NCBI GenBank assembly: GCA_028274465.1
Contig: CM051456.1
Location: 82,632,753 to 82,696,752, forward strand
Direction: 5' to 3'
DNA from: Plantago ovata
Lineage: Eukaryota; Streptophyta; Magnoliopsida; Lamiales; Plantaginaceae
DNA length: 64,000 nt
Shown: positions 1 through 10,498 of the stretch, piece by piece
Position numbering within the stretch: the first letter of the stretch is position 1
Layout of the letters: each line of letters starts with the position of its first letter
The notes under the pieces: model-generated
What the model was told of the DNA's origin: nothing
What the model saw: the letters and a program-made list of their open reading frames with translations, nothing else
Database searches by the model: none
Made by a program: the position numbers and the translations under genes

Positions 1-886
1 AAAAAGATAGTTTGCTTTTTGACCGGAGGTACAGTAGATTCAGGCTAGAATTTGCAGAGAAAGGAAATGTGAGTTAAAGAATTTTGTCATTTCTCTAACT
101 CCTTCTTTATATAGTGTCTCTGGTGTGTGAGAAACTCAATCGATTTGAGCTCTCAGCAAGGGTAAAACAGAGAAACACTGGAGTTAGTGGAGCCTTTGCA
201 TTGAATGCGTAGTGGCCCACTAACTAAAACCGTCAGAGCACTCTCTCTCTTTGTTTTGTTAGCCGTTAGATAAGTAACTCCTTTTAATCAATGGCCACGA
301 TTGAATTTCATGTCATGATTATTGCGAGTTTATCTGTGCCAGTTAACGTCACAAATTGATTTTACCGAGTATTAAGGGATAGATTGCTTGCTGAAATAGA
401 CAAGAATCTTTTCAGCGAGTTTGAATTAACAATCTAGATACTTGCTGAAAGTTCCCCCTTACTTAGATATCTCATATTTCCTAAGATTAAAAGATATTTT
501 TGATTTCCCGTATCAGTAAATTCTTTTATACTTGAGACATCTTTTGGTAAAATCTGAGAGATGAGCTTTTACTCTTTTTTTTTTTTTTTTTTAGTTCCCG
601 TCTCAGAAAATTCCTTTGATACTTGAATACCTGTTTCAGTATCTTTTGATTGTCAGAGTACCCGTCTCAGCAATCCTTAAGTTCTTTCTCTTACTGAGTG
701 CCTGTCTCAGCAAGTGATCAAGTTTCTTAACAAATACCCGTTTTGAAGGAATTACTTGCTGAATGCCTGTTTCAGCAATCATGTAGTGACTTATCATTTC
801 TTAGAAGAAATTAGTGACTTAGTCTTTTAGACAGGAATACTTTGGCTTGCTGAATACCTGTTTCAGCATTCTGTCAAGTGTATCCT
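1..886 (-). other. 3' non-coding region of the copia element, possibly a diverged 3' LTR
   Basis: No coding potential is seen. The stretch follows the pol stop at 887-889 and is full of phrases like CCTGTTTCAGCAAT. A TATA-like ACTATATAAAG on the minus strand (about 107-117) has the layout of an LTR promoter. However, I cannot align the region with the 5' LTR at 6595-8241, and the terminal TGTTAGG...CCAACA ends are absent here. It is either the long spacer that SIRE-type elements carry between pol and the 3' LTR, or a foreign or diverged 3' LTR. Confidence 0.5.
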
Positions 887-3800
887 TTATTGAGGTAGTT
901 CAATCAATCCAAGGTTATACCTTAGCATTGCGAACCTATTATCCGGTAGGGGCTTGGTGAAGATGTCAGCAAGCTGATCTTCGGTGCCTACTTTCACAAC
1001 CTCAATATCACCTTTTTCCACATGATCTCTAATGAAATGATGTCTAATATCAATGTGCTTGGTCCTAGAGTGAAACTTAGGATTTTTCGTAATTGCAATA
1101 GCACTTGTATTATCACAAAAGATTGGTGTTTTCTTTGCAGAAATACCATAATCTCTTAATTGTTGCTGAATCCATAGGATTTGAGCTGTGCAACAACCAG
1201 CTGCAATGTATTCAGATTCAGTAGATGAATTGGCGACACAAGTTTGATTCTTGCTGAACCATGATATTAATCTAGTACCCAAAAACTGACAAGTTCCAGA
1301 GGTACTTTTTCTATCAAGAGTTGATCCTCCATGATCAGCATCAGAATAGCCAACCAATTCAAGTCCAGAATCTTTAGGATACCATAATCCAACATTAACT
1401 GTACCTTTAACATATTTCAGTATCTTGATTGCCTTTTTGTAGTGTGATTCTCTTGGATCAGATTGGAATCTTGCACACACACAAACAACATACTGAATGT
1501 CAGGTCTACTTGCTGTTAGATACAACAAGGAACCATGAGCTTCCTATACTTGTGTTCTTCAACACTTTTGTCCTCTTTAGTATAGCCCAATTTGGTACCA
1601 ACACTCATAGGGATCTTTTCAGGTTTCTCATCCTCTTTGATCCTAAACTTTATGAGCATTTCTTTCGCATACTTTGCTTGATTTATGAATATTCCATCTT
1701 TGAGTTGCTTGACATGCAATCCAAGGAAATAATTCAATTTTCCCATCATACTCATTTCAAACTTATTTGTCATGAGTTTGGCAAAATCATCACAAAGTTG
1801 CTTGTCCTTAGATCCAAAAATTATGTCATCCACATAAATTTGAACTAAGAGTATTTTACCATCATGGTTCATGGTAAATAAGGTTTTGTCAACTTCACCT
1901 TTCTTGAAACCATTTTTCAGCAAGAACTTAGCCAAGGTATCATACCATGCTCTTGGTGCTTGCTTTAGACCATATACAGCTTTCTGAAGCTTGTATACCA
2001 TCTTGATTTCTGAGGGAAGTTCAAAGCCAGGGGGTTGTTCTAGGTAGACTTCTTCAGCAAGTTCACCATTTAAGAATGCACTTTTAACATCCATTTGGTA
2101 AACAATGAAGTCATTGTGAGCAGCAAATGCTAAGAAAAGCCTAATTGCATCCAATCTTGCAACTGGTGCATAAGACTCATCATAGTCCAATCCTTCAGTC
2201 TGACAGTAACCTTGAGCAACTAAGCGTGTTTTATTTCTTGTTACTTCACCAGACTCGCTCAGTTTGTTTCTGAACACCCACTTTGTACCAATAGCTTTCT
2301 TGTTTTCAGCAAGTGGCACAAGTTTCCAGACTTTGTTCCTTTCAAATTGATCCAGTTCTTCTTGCATTGCCTTTATCCATTCGGAATGCTTTAAAGCTTC
2401 TTCTATGGTTTTAGGTTCAATTTCTGAAACAAAGCAAGAGAACAGTGATTCTACTTCTACGACAGTTGCTTCTTCAGCAAGTCCATGAGTATCCGTAGAG
2501 GGATGATCTCTAATCCATTTATTAACAGGTTTTCTGTTTGTTGGATCAGGATATGTTTGCTCATCAGCATGTGACTCTTCAGTATGTACTTGTTCAGTAC
2601 TACTGGGAATTTGTGTCTCTGCTGAGATTTGTTCATCAGCAACTGCTTGTTCAGCATTACTAGATTGAGGTATTTCATCAGCAGGCACTGGAGATTGCGT
2701 AATTTCAGCAACTTCCGGAGCAATTGCGTCTTTTGCTGGAAATTCTTTGTTGTGAACTATATTTATCTTCACGACTCGGGGAGGAGAGTCATTGTCAGAA
2801 TCATCATTTAGTTCAATTGACTTGATTTGCCTAGCATCAGATTCAGTTCTTTGCTCATGTATGATTAGCTTTTTCATACATTCTGATATTTCTTCTTCAG
2901 CAAGCACTCCTTGTGACTTTTCGTAGAATACAACATGCATAGATTCTTTAATCTTTTGTGCCTTTTTGTTGTAAACTCTATAAGCTTTACTATGCAAGGA
3001 GTAGCCAAGAAATATCGCTTCGTCTGCCTTTGGTTGAAATGTTCTTAGGTATTCTCTACCATTGTTAAGAACGAAACACTTGCAACCAAATACTCTTAGA
3101 TGACTGATGTTAGGAGGTCTTCCAACAAACAATTCATAAGGAGTTTTGTTGTATTCCTTAGTAATCAAACATCTGTTTTGAGTATAACAGGCGGTATTAA
3201 TCGCTTCAACCCAATAAGCCTCACTTATTTCAGTGTCAGCAAGCATTGTTCTTGCGGCTTCTTTTAGGGTACGATTCTTCCGTTCAGCAACACCATTTTG
3301 TTGTGGTGTTCTTACTGAGGATAACTGATGTTGAATACCTTTTAAGGTACAATATTCAGTTATGTACTGGTTTACAAACTCAGTACCATGGTCTGTCCTT
3401 ATGACTTTTACCTTGTCATTCTTCATGACTTCAAGCTTATTCAGCAAGTTAGGTATTTCAGTCTTGGTTTCAGATTTGTGCTTGATGAATACTACCCAAG
3501 TGAATCTTGAATAGTCATCTACCACAACTAGACCATACTTCTTACCAGCATAGCTTGTTGAAGAAGATTCAAACAAGTCCATGTGCAAGAGTGGTAAAGG
3601 TTTTGTAGTTGACGGTACTGCCTTGTTCTTGAAAGAAGATTTGGTTTGCTTTCCTTGCTGACATGCATTGCAAATACCATCCTTCTTAAAAGTAACCCTA
3701 GGTAATCCAACTACAAGTGCCTTTTTAGACAGCTTATTCAGCGTCTTGAAGTTTAGATGACTTGTTCTTTTATGCCATAACCATGCTTTTTCAGCAAGGC

Positions 3801-4224
3801 AATCATGATCTGAGACAAGGCATTTTTCAACGTTTGCTGAAGACCAATCAACGGTGTACAAGCCTCCTGATCTTCTTGCAATCATTATTACCTTTTTAGT
3901 CTCAAAATCTACAAGTTTACATTCATCACTTTTAATTTCAATGAAGTATCCTTTGTCAGCAAACTGACTCATGCTGAAAAGGTTAAACTTGAGATTTTTG
4001 ACATAAAGAACTACAGTAACGGTTATGCATCCTAACTTCACATCACCATAGCCTTTTGTAGATCCAGAGCCTCCACCAGCAAACCTTATTGTTGGACCTT
4101 TAGACCACCGTCTATAGTTTATAAGGTTATTCTTGTTGCCCGTCATGTGCTTTCCACAACCACTATCAAAGTGCCAGATTGCATCGTTTGTCTCCGTGGC
4201 TGAAGTCTGCACAATCAAGAGCAA
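887..4224 (-). pseudogene. pol: copia pol polyprotein (PR-IN-RT-RNase H), frameshifted
   Basis: The main frame (4224-1516, 902 codons) shows, in order: the aspartic-protease motif DSG near residue 20 ([10 protein letters not shown]); a GAG-pre-integrase HHCC zinc finger ending in CNACQQGKQ; the integrase core with D in LHMDLFE, D in IRTDHGTEF and E in NGVAERKN; and a copia reverse transcriptase with YVDDIIFGS. It then breaks: near 1534 one base is missing, and the RNase H segment continues in another frame (1528-887) with STESEYIAAG and a D-N-S-A motif. No ATG opens the pol frame; it begins in a TTG context just after the gag stop, so expression needed frameshifting, splicing or fusion to gag. 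The enzymes would copy RNA into DNA and integrate it, but this copy cannot make the full polyprotein. Confidence 0.9.
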
Positions 4225-4229
4225 ACAAG

Positions 4230-6482
4230 TTAATTATCCAATGATGGATGTCCATTAACATGTTCAAGAATGCGTCCAGTGGAAACCCAAGTCTGAAGTT
4301 TTTCAACTTTGACTTGTTTTCTACTTGCTGAGGAACTAGGAGGATTTGAGCTGAAAGACTTTTGACTCGTGCTGGTCAAATCCACTTTCTGATGTGGTGT
4401 CTTGCTCTGTTGACCTTTTTGCTTAACATACTTTTCAGTAAGTTCTTTTCTAGCAAGGTTCCTTCTAGTCCTAGCATTGTGAGTCTTTTCAGAACTCTTA
4501 GGCTTGATTTTCTTCATCTCTTTGAAGTATCTTTGCTGACTTTGCTTGTACTCATGAAAGAGTTGACTTTGCTTGGTTTTGAAACCTAGTCCACTTTTCG
4601 GAGAATGCTGAGCTTTAGCTTCAGCAACCTTACTTGATTCAGGTTTGTCAGCAAAGGACTTCTGATTACTTTTAGTAATCTTGCCTTTAGTCTTAACAAC
4701 TTGCTTTTCAGCAACTTGTTTGGCGGAATGCTTCACAGCATTCTTCTTCTTTCCAGTTTGCTTTTCAGCAACCTGTTTTCCTTTTAAAGTCTTGTTACTT
4801 TGAATAGCAACAGCGGGCTTTATGGTCATAGGTACTTGATTGCATGTTTCAGCAACCTTAGTTTGACCAAACTGATAGATTTCTGGTGGACTACTATCAG
4901 TAGCACGTACAAAGGAGATAGGTGATTTATCTTTCTTCAAGATTTCTACGTTGTCACCTTCGCACGTTGCTCCTAAACCTTCTTTTTGAGATGGATCTCT
5001 CAAATAAGAGTTTAGTTCAGTCAGCGTATTACTTTCTTCCACATAGGATTTGAAATTGATTTTCATCTTTTTCATTTCTTGGATTTCAGCAAGTAACTTT
5101 AGAATTGAGGACTGATATTCTTCCAATTCTAATGCCATTTGAGAATTTTTCTCTGCAGCCTCAGCAATCAACTTCTTAAGACGCCTTATTTCAGCATCCT
5201 TTTCTTCTGTTTCTTCTTTCAGCAACACGTACTTTTCAGTAGTCTGCATGGTCAGAGTTTCAGCAACTTGTAGTTTCTCTTGCTGTTTGCTGAGAGTTTT
5301 CTCAAATCTTTCGATTTCTCCTTGAATCTTGTCAAGGTCAATCTCGTCCTCACTGTCTTCGGAGCTAGTATCAATACACAATGCATCGAGTTTTGCTTGA
5401 AGCTTCTTCTTTTCTTCAGCAATAAAAGCTCTTTTGAACTTCTTCTTCTTTTCAGCAGATTTGCCTTTGAGCAAAGGGCAATTAGCTTTGAAGTGTCCAT
5501 GCTTTTTGCAGTAAAAACATAGATCATTTCCAACTGCTGGTTCTTCTGATGATGTAGCTTGCTGAGCTTGCTTATTCATCGAGCTAGTATCATTCTTGTA
5601 CTTATGGTAGTTGTTACCAAGATGCTTTTTCAGCTTCTCTTTTGCTTTTCGCCTTTCAAGTTCCTTGCTGATGAATTTCTTCATGTTTTTGACAACCAAA
5701 GCATTTTCATCAGTAGGTTCTTTTTCATTCTTATTTTCAGAAGATGACGGCTTTGCAGCAAGAGCAATGTTTTGCGATTTTTCAGCAAATACACTTTCTC
5801 TTTGCTTTGTCTCATAGTTGACAGTAGCAAGATGAGAGAACAACTCTGTTGGTGTAATGTCTGGCATTCCTTGATTATAATAGAAATTCTAAGTGTGGAT
5901 CCATTCTTGATTCAAACTTCTGATGATAGTTTTCACTTTCTCAGAATCTGAATAAAGGTTTCCAACACCCAATGCTGCCATTTCACTAACAAGAGTTGTG
6001 AATCTGAAATCCAAGTCTTCCAGTGAATCGTTTGCACCTTGCTTAAAGTTTTGAAACTTTAATTTAAGTACTTCAAGTTTGTTTTCCTTGGTCTTTTCAG
6101 ATCTAGCACAAAGATCTTGAACCATTTTCCAAGCTTCCTTTGCAGTCTTAGCACCCCAAAGTTTGCATTGTATGGTATCCGGAGTTGATCGAATGATGAT
6201 ATTTCTTGCTTGGCCATCAAGACGGAATCTCTTAGCTTCGTCAGAAGTCCATTCCTCTCTTGGTTTTGGCACAACCATATCTGATGGTTCGCCTAGGATG
6301 GTTTCCTTTCCAGCTTCAGTGGTCTTGTGAGGGAAACTCCTTTCAACCTTGGTGATCTTGATAGGTCTATCATTAATGACGGTGACCATCTCATCACTAA
6401 TGGCCTCAAGATGTAGCATCATGTTGTTTTGCCATTTCTCGTAATTTTCCAGCTTCAGCAAGGGAGCATCTCCTAAAGACAT
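4230..6482 (-). pseudogene. gag: copia gag with zinc knuckle and coiled coil, one in-frame stop
   Basis: ATG at 6482 opens a UBN2/DUF4219-type Gag head containing LENYEKWQNNM and AWKMVQDLCARSEKTKENKL. A TAG at 5889-5891 interrupts it. The same frame resumes seven codons before 5867 and runs to a TAA at 4230. The second half has a CX2CX4HX4C knuckle (CFYCKKHGHFKANC, near 5470-5520), a long charged coiled coil rich in E, K and L, and a basic lysine-rich tail with repeated KQVAEKQ-like units. Gag forms the virus-like particle and binds RNA. Because both halves share one frame, the TAG is most simply a single nonsense mutation, although readthrough cannot be excluded. Confidence 0.85.
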
Positions 6483-6594
6483 CCTGTCAGCAAAGCACTA
6501 CCAAACTGATCAAGTGAGAGTGATTTACGGAAAGCACCTAAGTGGATCTAGGTTCAGTGCAGAAGGTTAAAGAACCTCCTGCTCTGATACCACT
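6483..6594 (-). other. copia leader between 5' LTR and gag
   Basis: Untranslated leader of about 110 bp containing the primer-binding site next to the LTR, AG-rich sequence and one CAGCAA word. No other signal is seen. Confidence 0.7.
6578..6592 (-). other. primer-binding site, initiator tRNA-Met type
   Basis: The minus strand reads TGGTATCAGAGCAGG, the standard complement of the 3' end of plant initiator tRNA-Met. It lies two bases inside the 5' LTR end (...GGGACCAACA). This fixes the element's orientation and the LTR boundary. Confidence 0.9.
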
Positions 6595-8241
6595 TGTTGG
6601 TCCCTTAAAACAACAAGAAAAGACTAGAGGGGGGGTGAATAGTCTTTTCAAACTTTCGTCGTTTAAAACTTTCTCAGCAAGTACTTATTACTTTTCAGTA
6701 ATGAGTTTGCTGATACTTAACTTTCTCAGCAAGCGTAAGTTACTTTACAGTAGCTTGGTTTGCTGATACTTAAAATCAGAGAGCGGAAGTCTTTGATACA
6801 ATAAGTGCTCTTTCAGTAAGTAAAGGTTTCAGCAAGTGAAGTGAGTGACTGTGTACAGACAGATATGATTTGTTGAAAGCTAAATACAGTAAGTAAATCA
6901 CACAAACACTTTTATAGTGGTATCTGAGAGTGGCGTAATCTCTCAACTAATCCACTTCGTCCTTTCTAGGACTGAATCCACTAAGATCTGATTGAGGTTC
7001 CTTACAATCTCCTATCTAAAGCGATTCAACAGAAACCAAAGCACACTTGCTTTGTCTCCAACCTAAACTAGAGAACTCAACCTTGTTCTCCACCAAACTT
7101 GGTACTTTTAATCAGCAAAACTATGCTCGATTAAGTTCCCCCTGAATATCACGCCTGAAAGGGTGTATTTTCAGTTAGAGAGTTTTGGGGTGAGATGACT
7201 TAATTATAACTTATTCAGTTACAACAAGTAATCTAAGAAACACAACTTGGAATACTTTGCAGTAAACAAGTTTGATTGTTTCTGGTGTCAAGACTTGTTC
7301 TTGTTTGAAAGAAAGAACACTTAACTAATTTCTTAGCCAAGTTTGTTCTACTTCTTCACAAGTAGCTTTTTCAAGCTTTAAGTCTTGGAACGGATCAATG
7401 GCAGTAAGAGTGTTTGAAGGTTTGTGAGTTTTAAGCACAAGTGAGAGTTTGATCACGTTGTTGACAAACTTCAACTCTTTGCCGGATGACCTCTATTTAT
7501 AGTGTAAGTAAGGAGCCGTTTGAATTTCAAATCCTAAGGCTTTTGTTCCTTAACATGTCACTATCTTGCTTTTGTACTTTCAGCAGTGTCTTTGTTTGTC
7601 TTCTAGTCTTCATGTCCTTCGTGTGTAAGCTTTTGCATTAAATGCTTATTTGAATAGAATTCAAACAGTAACAGTGGAGCGCAAATTCACGTACATTCAG
7701 CAAGAGGTCACATATGTTCCATCAGCAAGTGGTTAGTCTCAGTTTCAGCAAGCACAACCTACTCTGTCTTTCAGATTTTCACTTATGCAATGCTGTTGCT
7801 GAATTTTCCACTTTCTGAGCAACACGTGCCTTTGTAGATACCAGTCTTCAGCAATCTTCTAGTCTTCAGATCTCAATTTCTTCAAGTCTTCAGATCTTCA
7901 AAAGTCTTCAAGATTCTGAGCGGTTTCTATTTGCTTCAATAATTTGTTTGTAATAAACAAAGTATATCTTCAGAAAATGCTTCACTAGGTTATTTTCTTT
8001 TCAGAAAATAAGATACATCATAAGCTTCAGCATCAATAAGTTATTTTCTTTTCAGAAAATAAAATACATCATACGCAAAAGAAATAACTTATCTAGCACC
8101 TAATCTAAGTCTTCAGCAAACGTTCCTCTTTTACAATGTCCTTAAAATTTTAAAATCCTATGGACCTTAAGAGTACTAGTTACTGGACTTTCCTTAATTT
8201 AGCATGGTTAATTGCTCATCAAAATTACAAGTTTCCTAACA
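6595..8241 (-). repeat. 5' LTR of the SIRE-type copia element (1647 bp)
   Basis: On the minus strand the LTR runs from TGTTAGGAAACTTG to GGGACCAACA, so it has TGTT...AACA ends. A TATA box (CTATAAATAGAGG on the minus strand, 7491-7503) marks the promoter. The G-rich GTGAATAGTC block lies near the U5 end. CAGCAA words occur at least eight times. The right border is followed by AGCAT, the presumed target duplication, but the partner site lies outside the window. Confidence 0.85.
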
Positions 8242-9060
8242 AGCATCAACCTTTCTAACTGCTCCCTTTATAGGTACTCCCTTTATAGTTGCCTTCACCT
8301 TCGAAGCTTCTTCATTTGCAACTGCTTCCTTTGAATTTGCATTCACTTTAGAAGCTTGATTGACAGTGTCATCTACAAGAAAAACATATATTCAAAAACT
8401 TTTAAACCTCAAAGAATATATGCAAACACTCAAACAACATATAAATGAAAAATGAAAATAAAATTTAGAAGTTATTTTCTGGTTCCTTACCTTTCTTCAC
8501 TGGTTTCTTCTTCTCCTGTGGTGGATTAACTGCTTCCTTTGAATTTGCATTCACTTTAGAAGCTTGATTGACAGTGTCATCTACAAGAAAAACATATATT
8601 CAAAAACTTTTAAACCTCAAAGAATATATGCAAACACTCAAACAAACATATACATGAAAAATGAAAATAAAATTTACAAGTTGCTTTTCTGGTTCCTTAC
8701 CTTCTTCACTGGTTTCTTCTTCTCCTCTGGTGGATTAACTCCCTTCCCTGGTGACTTGCCTTGCTTCACTGTTGGCTTAGTTCTCTTTTGTGGTGGCTTA
8801 CCTCCCTTCCGTGGTGGCTTGCCTTGATCACTCACTGTCCCCTCTGAATCAATAACATCCTTGTTTGCGTCCGCAGCATGGAAAACAGCAATATCAAGGA
8901 CAGTTTTAGAAAAAAGCACCATAGTTTTATCAACCACATGTACATCAATTGTTTTAACAGTATCATCCATGGGAGCAGCATTAGCAACATGAGCAGTACC
9001 AGCAGCGGGAGCAGCATTAGAATCATAACTGCAAATATCAACCATGATTGCTGCAAAAAA
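8242..9060 (-). pseudogene. unrecognised minus-strand gene fragment with duplicated exons, cut by the copia LTR
   Basis: Three exon-like segments are bounded by clear splice signals. Exon A (about 9049-8701) starts after a T-tract plus GCAG, has an ATG at 9045 and ends at AAG|GTAAGG. Exon B is 8580-8491 and exon C is 8372 to 8242. Exons B and C begin TTGTAG|ATGACACTG and encode DTVNQASKVNANSKEA. Exon A and exon B end in near-identical PPxEKKKPVKK tails. Exon A lacks one base at its donor compared with exon B, which shifts the frame on splicing. Exon C runs straight into the copia LTR. The protein is lysine/proline-rich and disordered; I do not recognise the family. The promoter at 17.2 kb may once have belonged to it. 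Confidence 0.5.
8320..8735. repeat. 208-bp tandem duplication (exon plus intron)
   Basis: The block beginning AACTGCTTCCTTTGAATTTG occurs at 8320 and again at 8528, exactly 208 bp apart, with only scattered differences through both the exon and the intron. The duplicated unit is one exon plus its upstream intron, which explains the repeated peptide in the gene fragment. Confidence 0.85.
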
Positions 9061-9301
9061 AAAAAAAAAGAAAAAAAAGAAATAAACTCAAACACTCAAA
9101 CTCAAGTAAAACTCAAACATAATATATGTAAACCTCAAACTTAACAACAATAAAACTCAAACTTATAGGGGCTGATGAGCTGACTCTTACACGTAAGATC
9201 ATATAAACCTCAAACTTAATAACAGTAAATCTCAAACAACCACTATACAAAGACTTATAACACATAGAGAGAGATTCAACACACAAAATTGAAAACAAAA
9301 T
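9061..9301. other. non-coding stretch with CTCAAAC-type repeats
   Basis: AT-rich DNA upstream of exon A of the gene fragment. It contains many irregular copies of AACTCAAAC/ACCTCAAAC, which also occur in that gene's introns, so it looks like the continuation of an intron. The gypsy element starts at its right edge. No coding sequence is seen. Confidence 0.4.
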
Positions 9302-10498
9302 TGATGAACGAGATTGTCAGACTCAATTAATCAAATAAATTTATTTTTAGCCAAAGGCAACTCACAACTACAACGAAAACCAAGGCACGTAGTGTAGAAG
9401 TAAGATAATCCCGAGTGTCGATCTCTAAGGACTATAACTAGTTTTAACTAATTTAACTTAAAATATAAAATCAGAAAACGATTTAGCAAAGGTTTTTCTT
9501 ATCAATTATGATGGAAGTTAGTGATAGTATGATCGTTCTAAGCATCGGGTTCTAATTACACATGAAGTACTTGAAGTTTGTATAGAAATCTATGATCATG
9601 AATTGTCCTAGTGTTTCTTTCAATTTAACACTAATCTACAAAGATAGATGGCTTAGATATATCAAAGAAATAAAACAATAAATCAAGTCTTAAACGCGCG
9701 AACCACTCATGCATAATTAAGAACCCTAGCTATGAATTCACATACTATCACAAACCTTAGATTTAGCTACTCATGTATAAATCGCAATCAACAAGCATAA
9801 TCAAATCAAGAATCAATGAAAACATGTTGAATTGAATAAACAGAAGCAGTAAAATCGTGAGATACAAGTTACCAACGAAGGTTGTCAATCTCTGGTGAAT
9901 TGCTAACTCACAAGCAAGAATCGAGAATCAACGATGTCCAATCTCTATGCTTAAGCTTCCAAATCAATAAGAAAAAGAGTCTTCTATGCTAATAATTCCC
10001 AGAACAAGCTCCGGAGAATTTGTCTCTCAAAATAAGGTGAAAAGGTCTGAAAAACGACTAAAATAGACGAAACTATATATACTTGTCGAAACCTCCCGGG
10101 CGAACCGCCCCCGGTGCCAGGCGAACCGCCTGGCACGGGGCGAACCGCCCGGGACCTGCAGTGTCGGTGGCCAGCGAGATTTTGGTTTTGGTTTCCTTTT
10201 TGGACTCGATTTTGCCTTCTAGTGACCTTTAAGCCTTGAAACTCGTCCCTTATGCCTCAAAACTCATCTGGAAACTTCTAGATACACCACGGATGACCAC
10301 GAAGCACCAAAAGTTCATTCTCTTCACCATATTTGCCCACCAAAAGTACGTTTTTCACCTAATTCCTGAAAAATGCAAAGGAAAGGGAAATGTGACACTA
10401 TTATAATAAAATGCACTAAAATATAAGCTAAATTAACCTAGAAGATAGCTAAATTGGTGAAAAAGACTCGAATGAAAGTGTAAAATACACATTCATCA
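9302..10498 (-). repeat. 3' LTR of the first Gag-protease gypsy element
   Basis: 1197-bp repeat with ends TGATGAACG and TACACATTCATCA. It retains a TATATATA promoter motif on the minus strand (10073-10081), with three GGCGAACCGCC palindromes immediately upstream of it (10095-10153). The interior-facing side is followed by the polypurine tract. Confidence 0.9.
10095..10153. repeat. GC-palindrome array GGGCGAACCGCCC (3 copies), LTR
   Basis: Three palindromic units with core GGCGAACCGCC lie in otherwise AT-rich DNA. Each has matching outer arms (CCCGGG.., CCAGGC..CCTGG, ..GGGG). They sit just upstream of the TATA box in LTR orientation. Confidence 0.8.

Larger units (their letters stand above)
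1..8241 (-). mobile_element. SIRE/Maximus-type Ty1/copia retrotransposon, 3' end not resolved
   Basis: On the minus strand the order is 5' LTR (6595-8241), primer site, gag (6482-4230), pol with PR-IN-RT-RNase H (4224-887) and a long 3' non-coding region running off the window. Integrase before reverse transcriptase is the copia order. The LTR end carries a run of Gs followed by GTGAATAGTC, which I recognise from SIRE-type LTRs. The element interrupts a gene fragment at 8242. It is inactive in this copy: an in-frame stop in gag, a frame change between gag and pol, and a frameshift before RNase H. The word TCAGCAA (or TTGCTGA on the other strand) is extraordinarily frequent throughout. Lineage assignment is by eye. 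Confidence 0.85.

Noticed and set aside
10095..10153. GGTTCG in the GC palindromes read as a Pol III B box or tRNA arm
   Set aside because: The B-box tail (ANTCC) is missing, no A box or cloverleaf is nearby, and the arms co-vary as palindromes instead.
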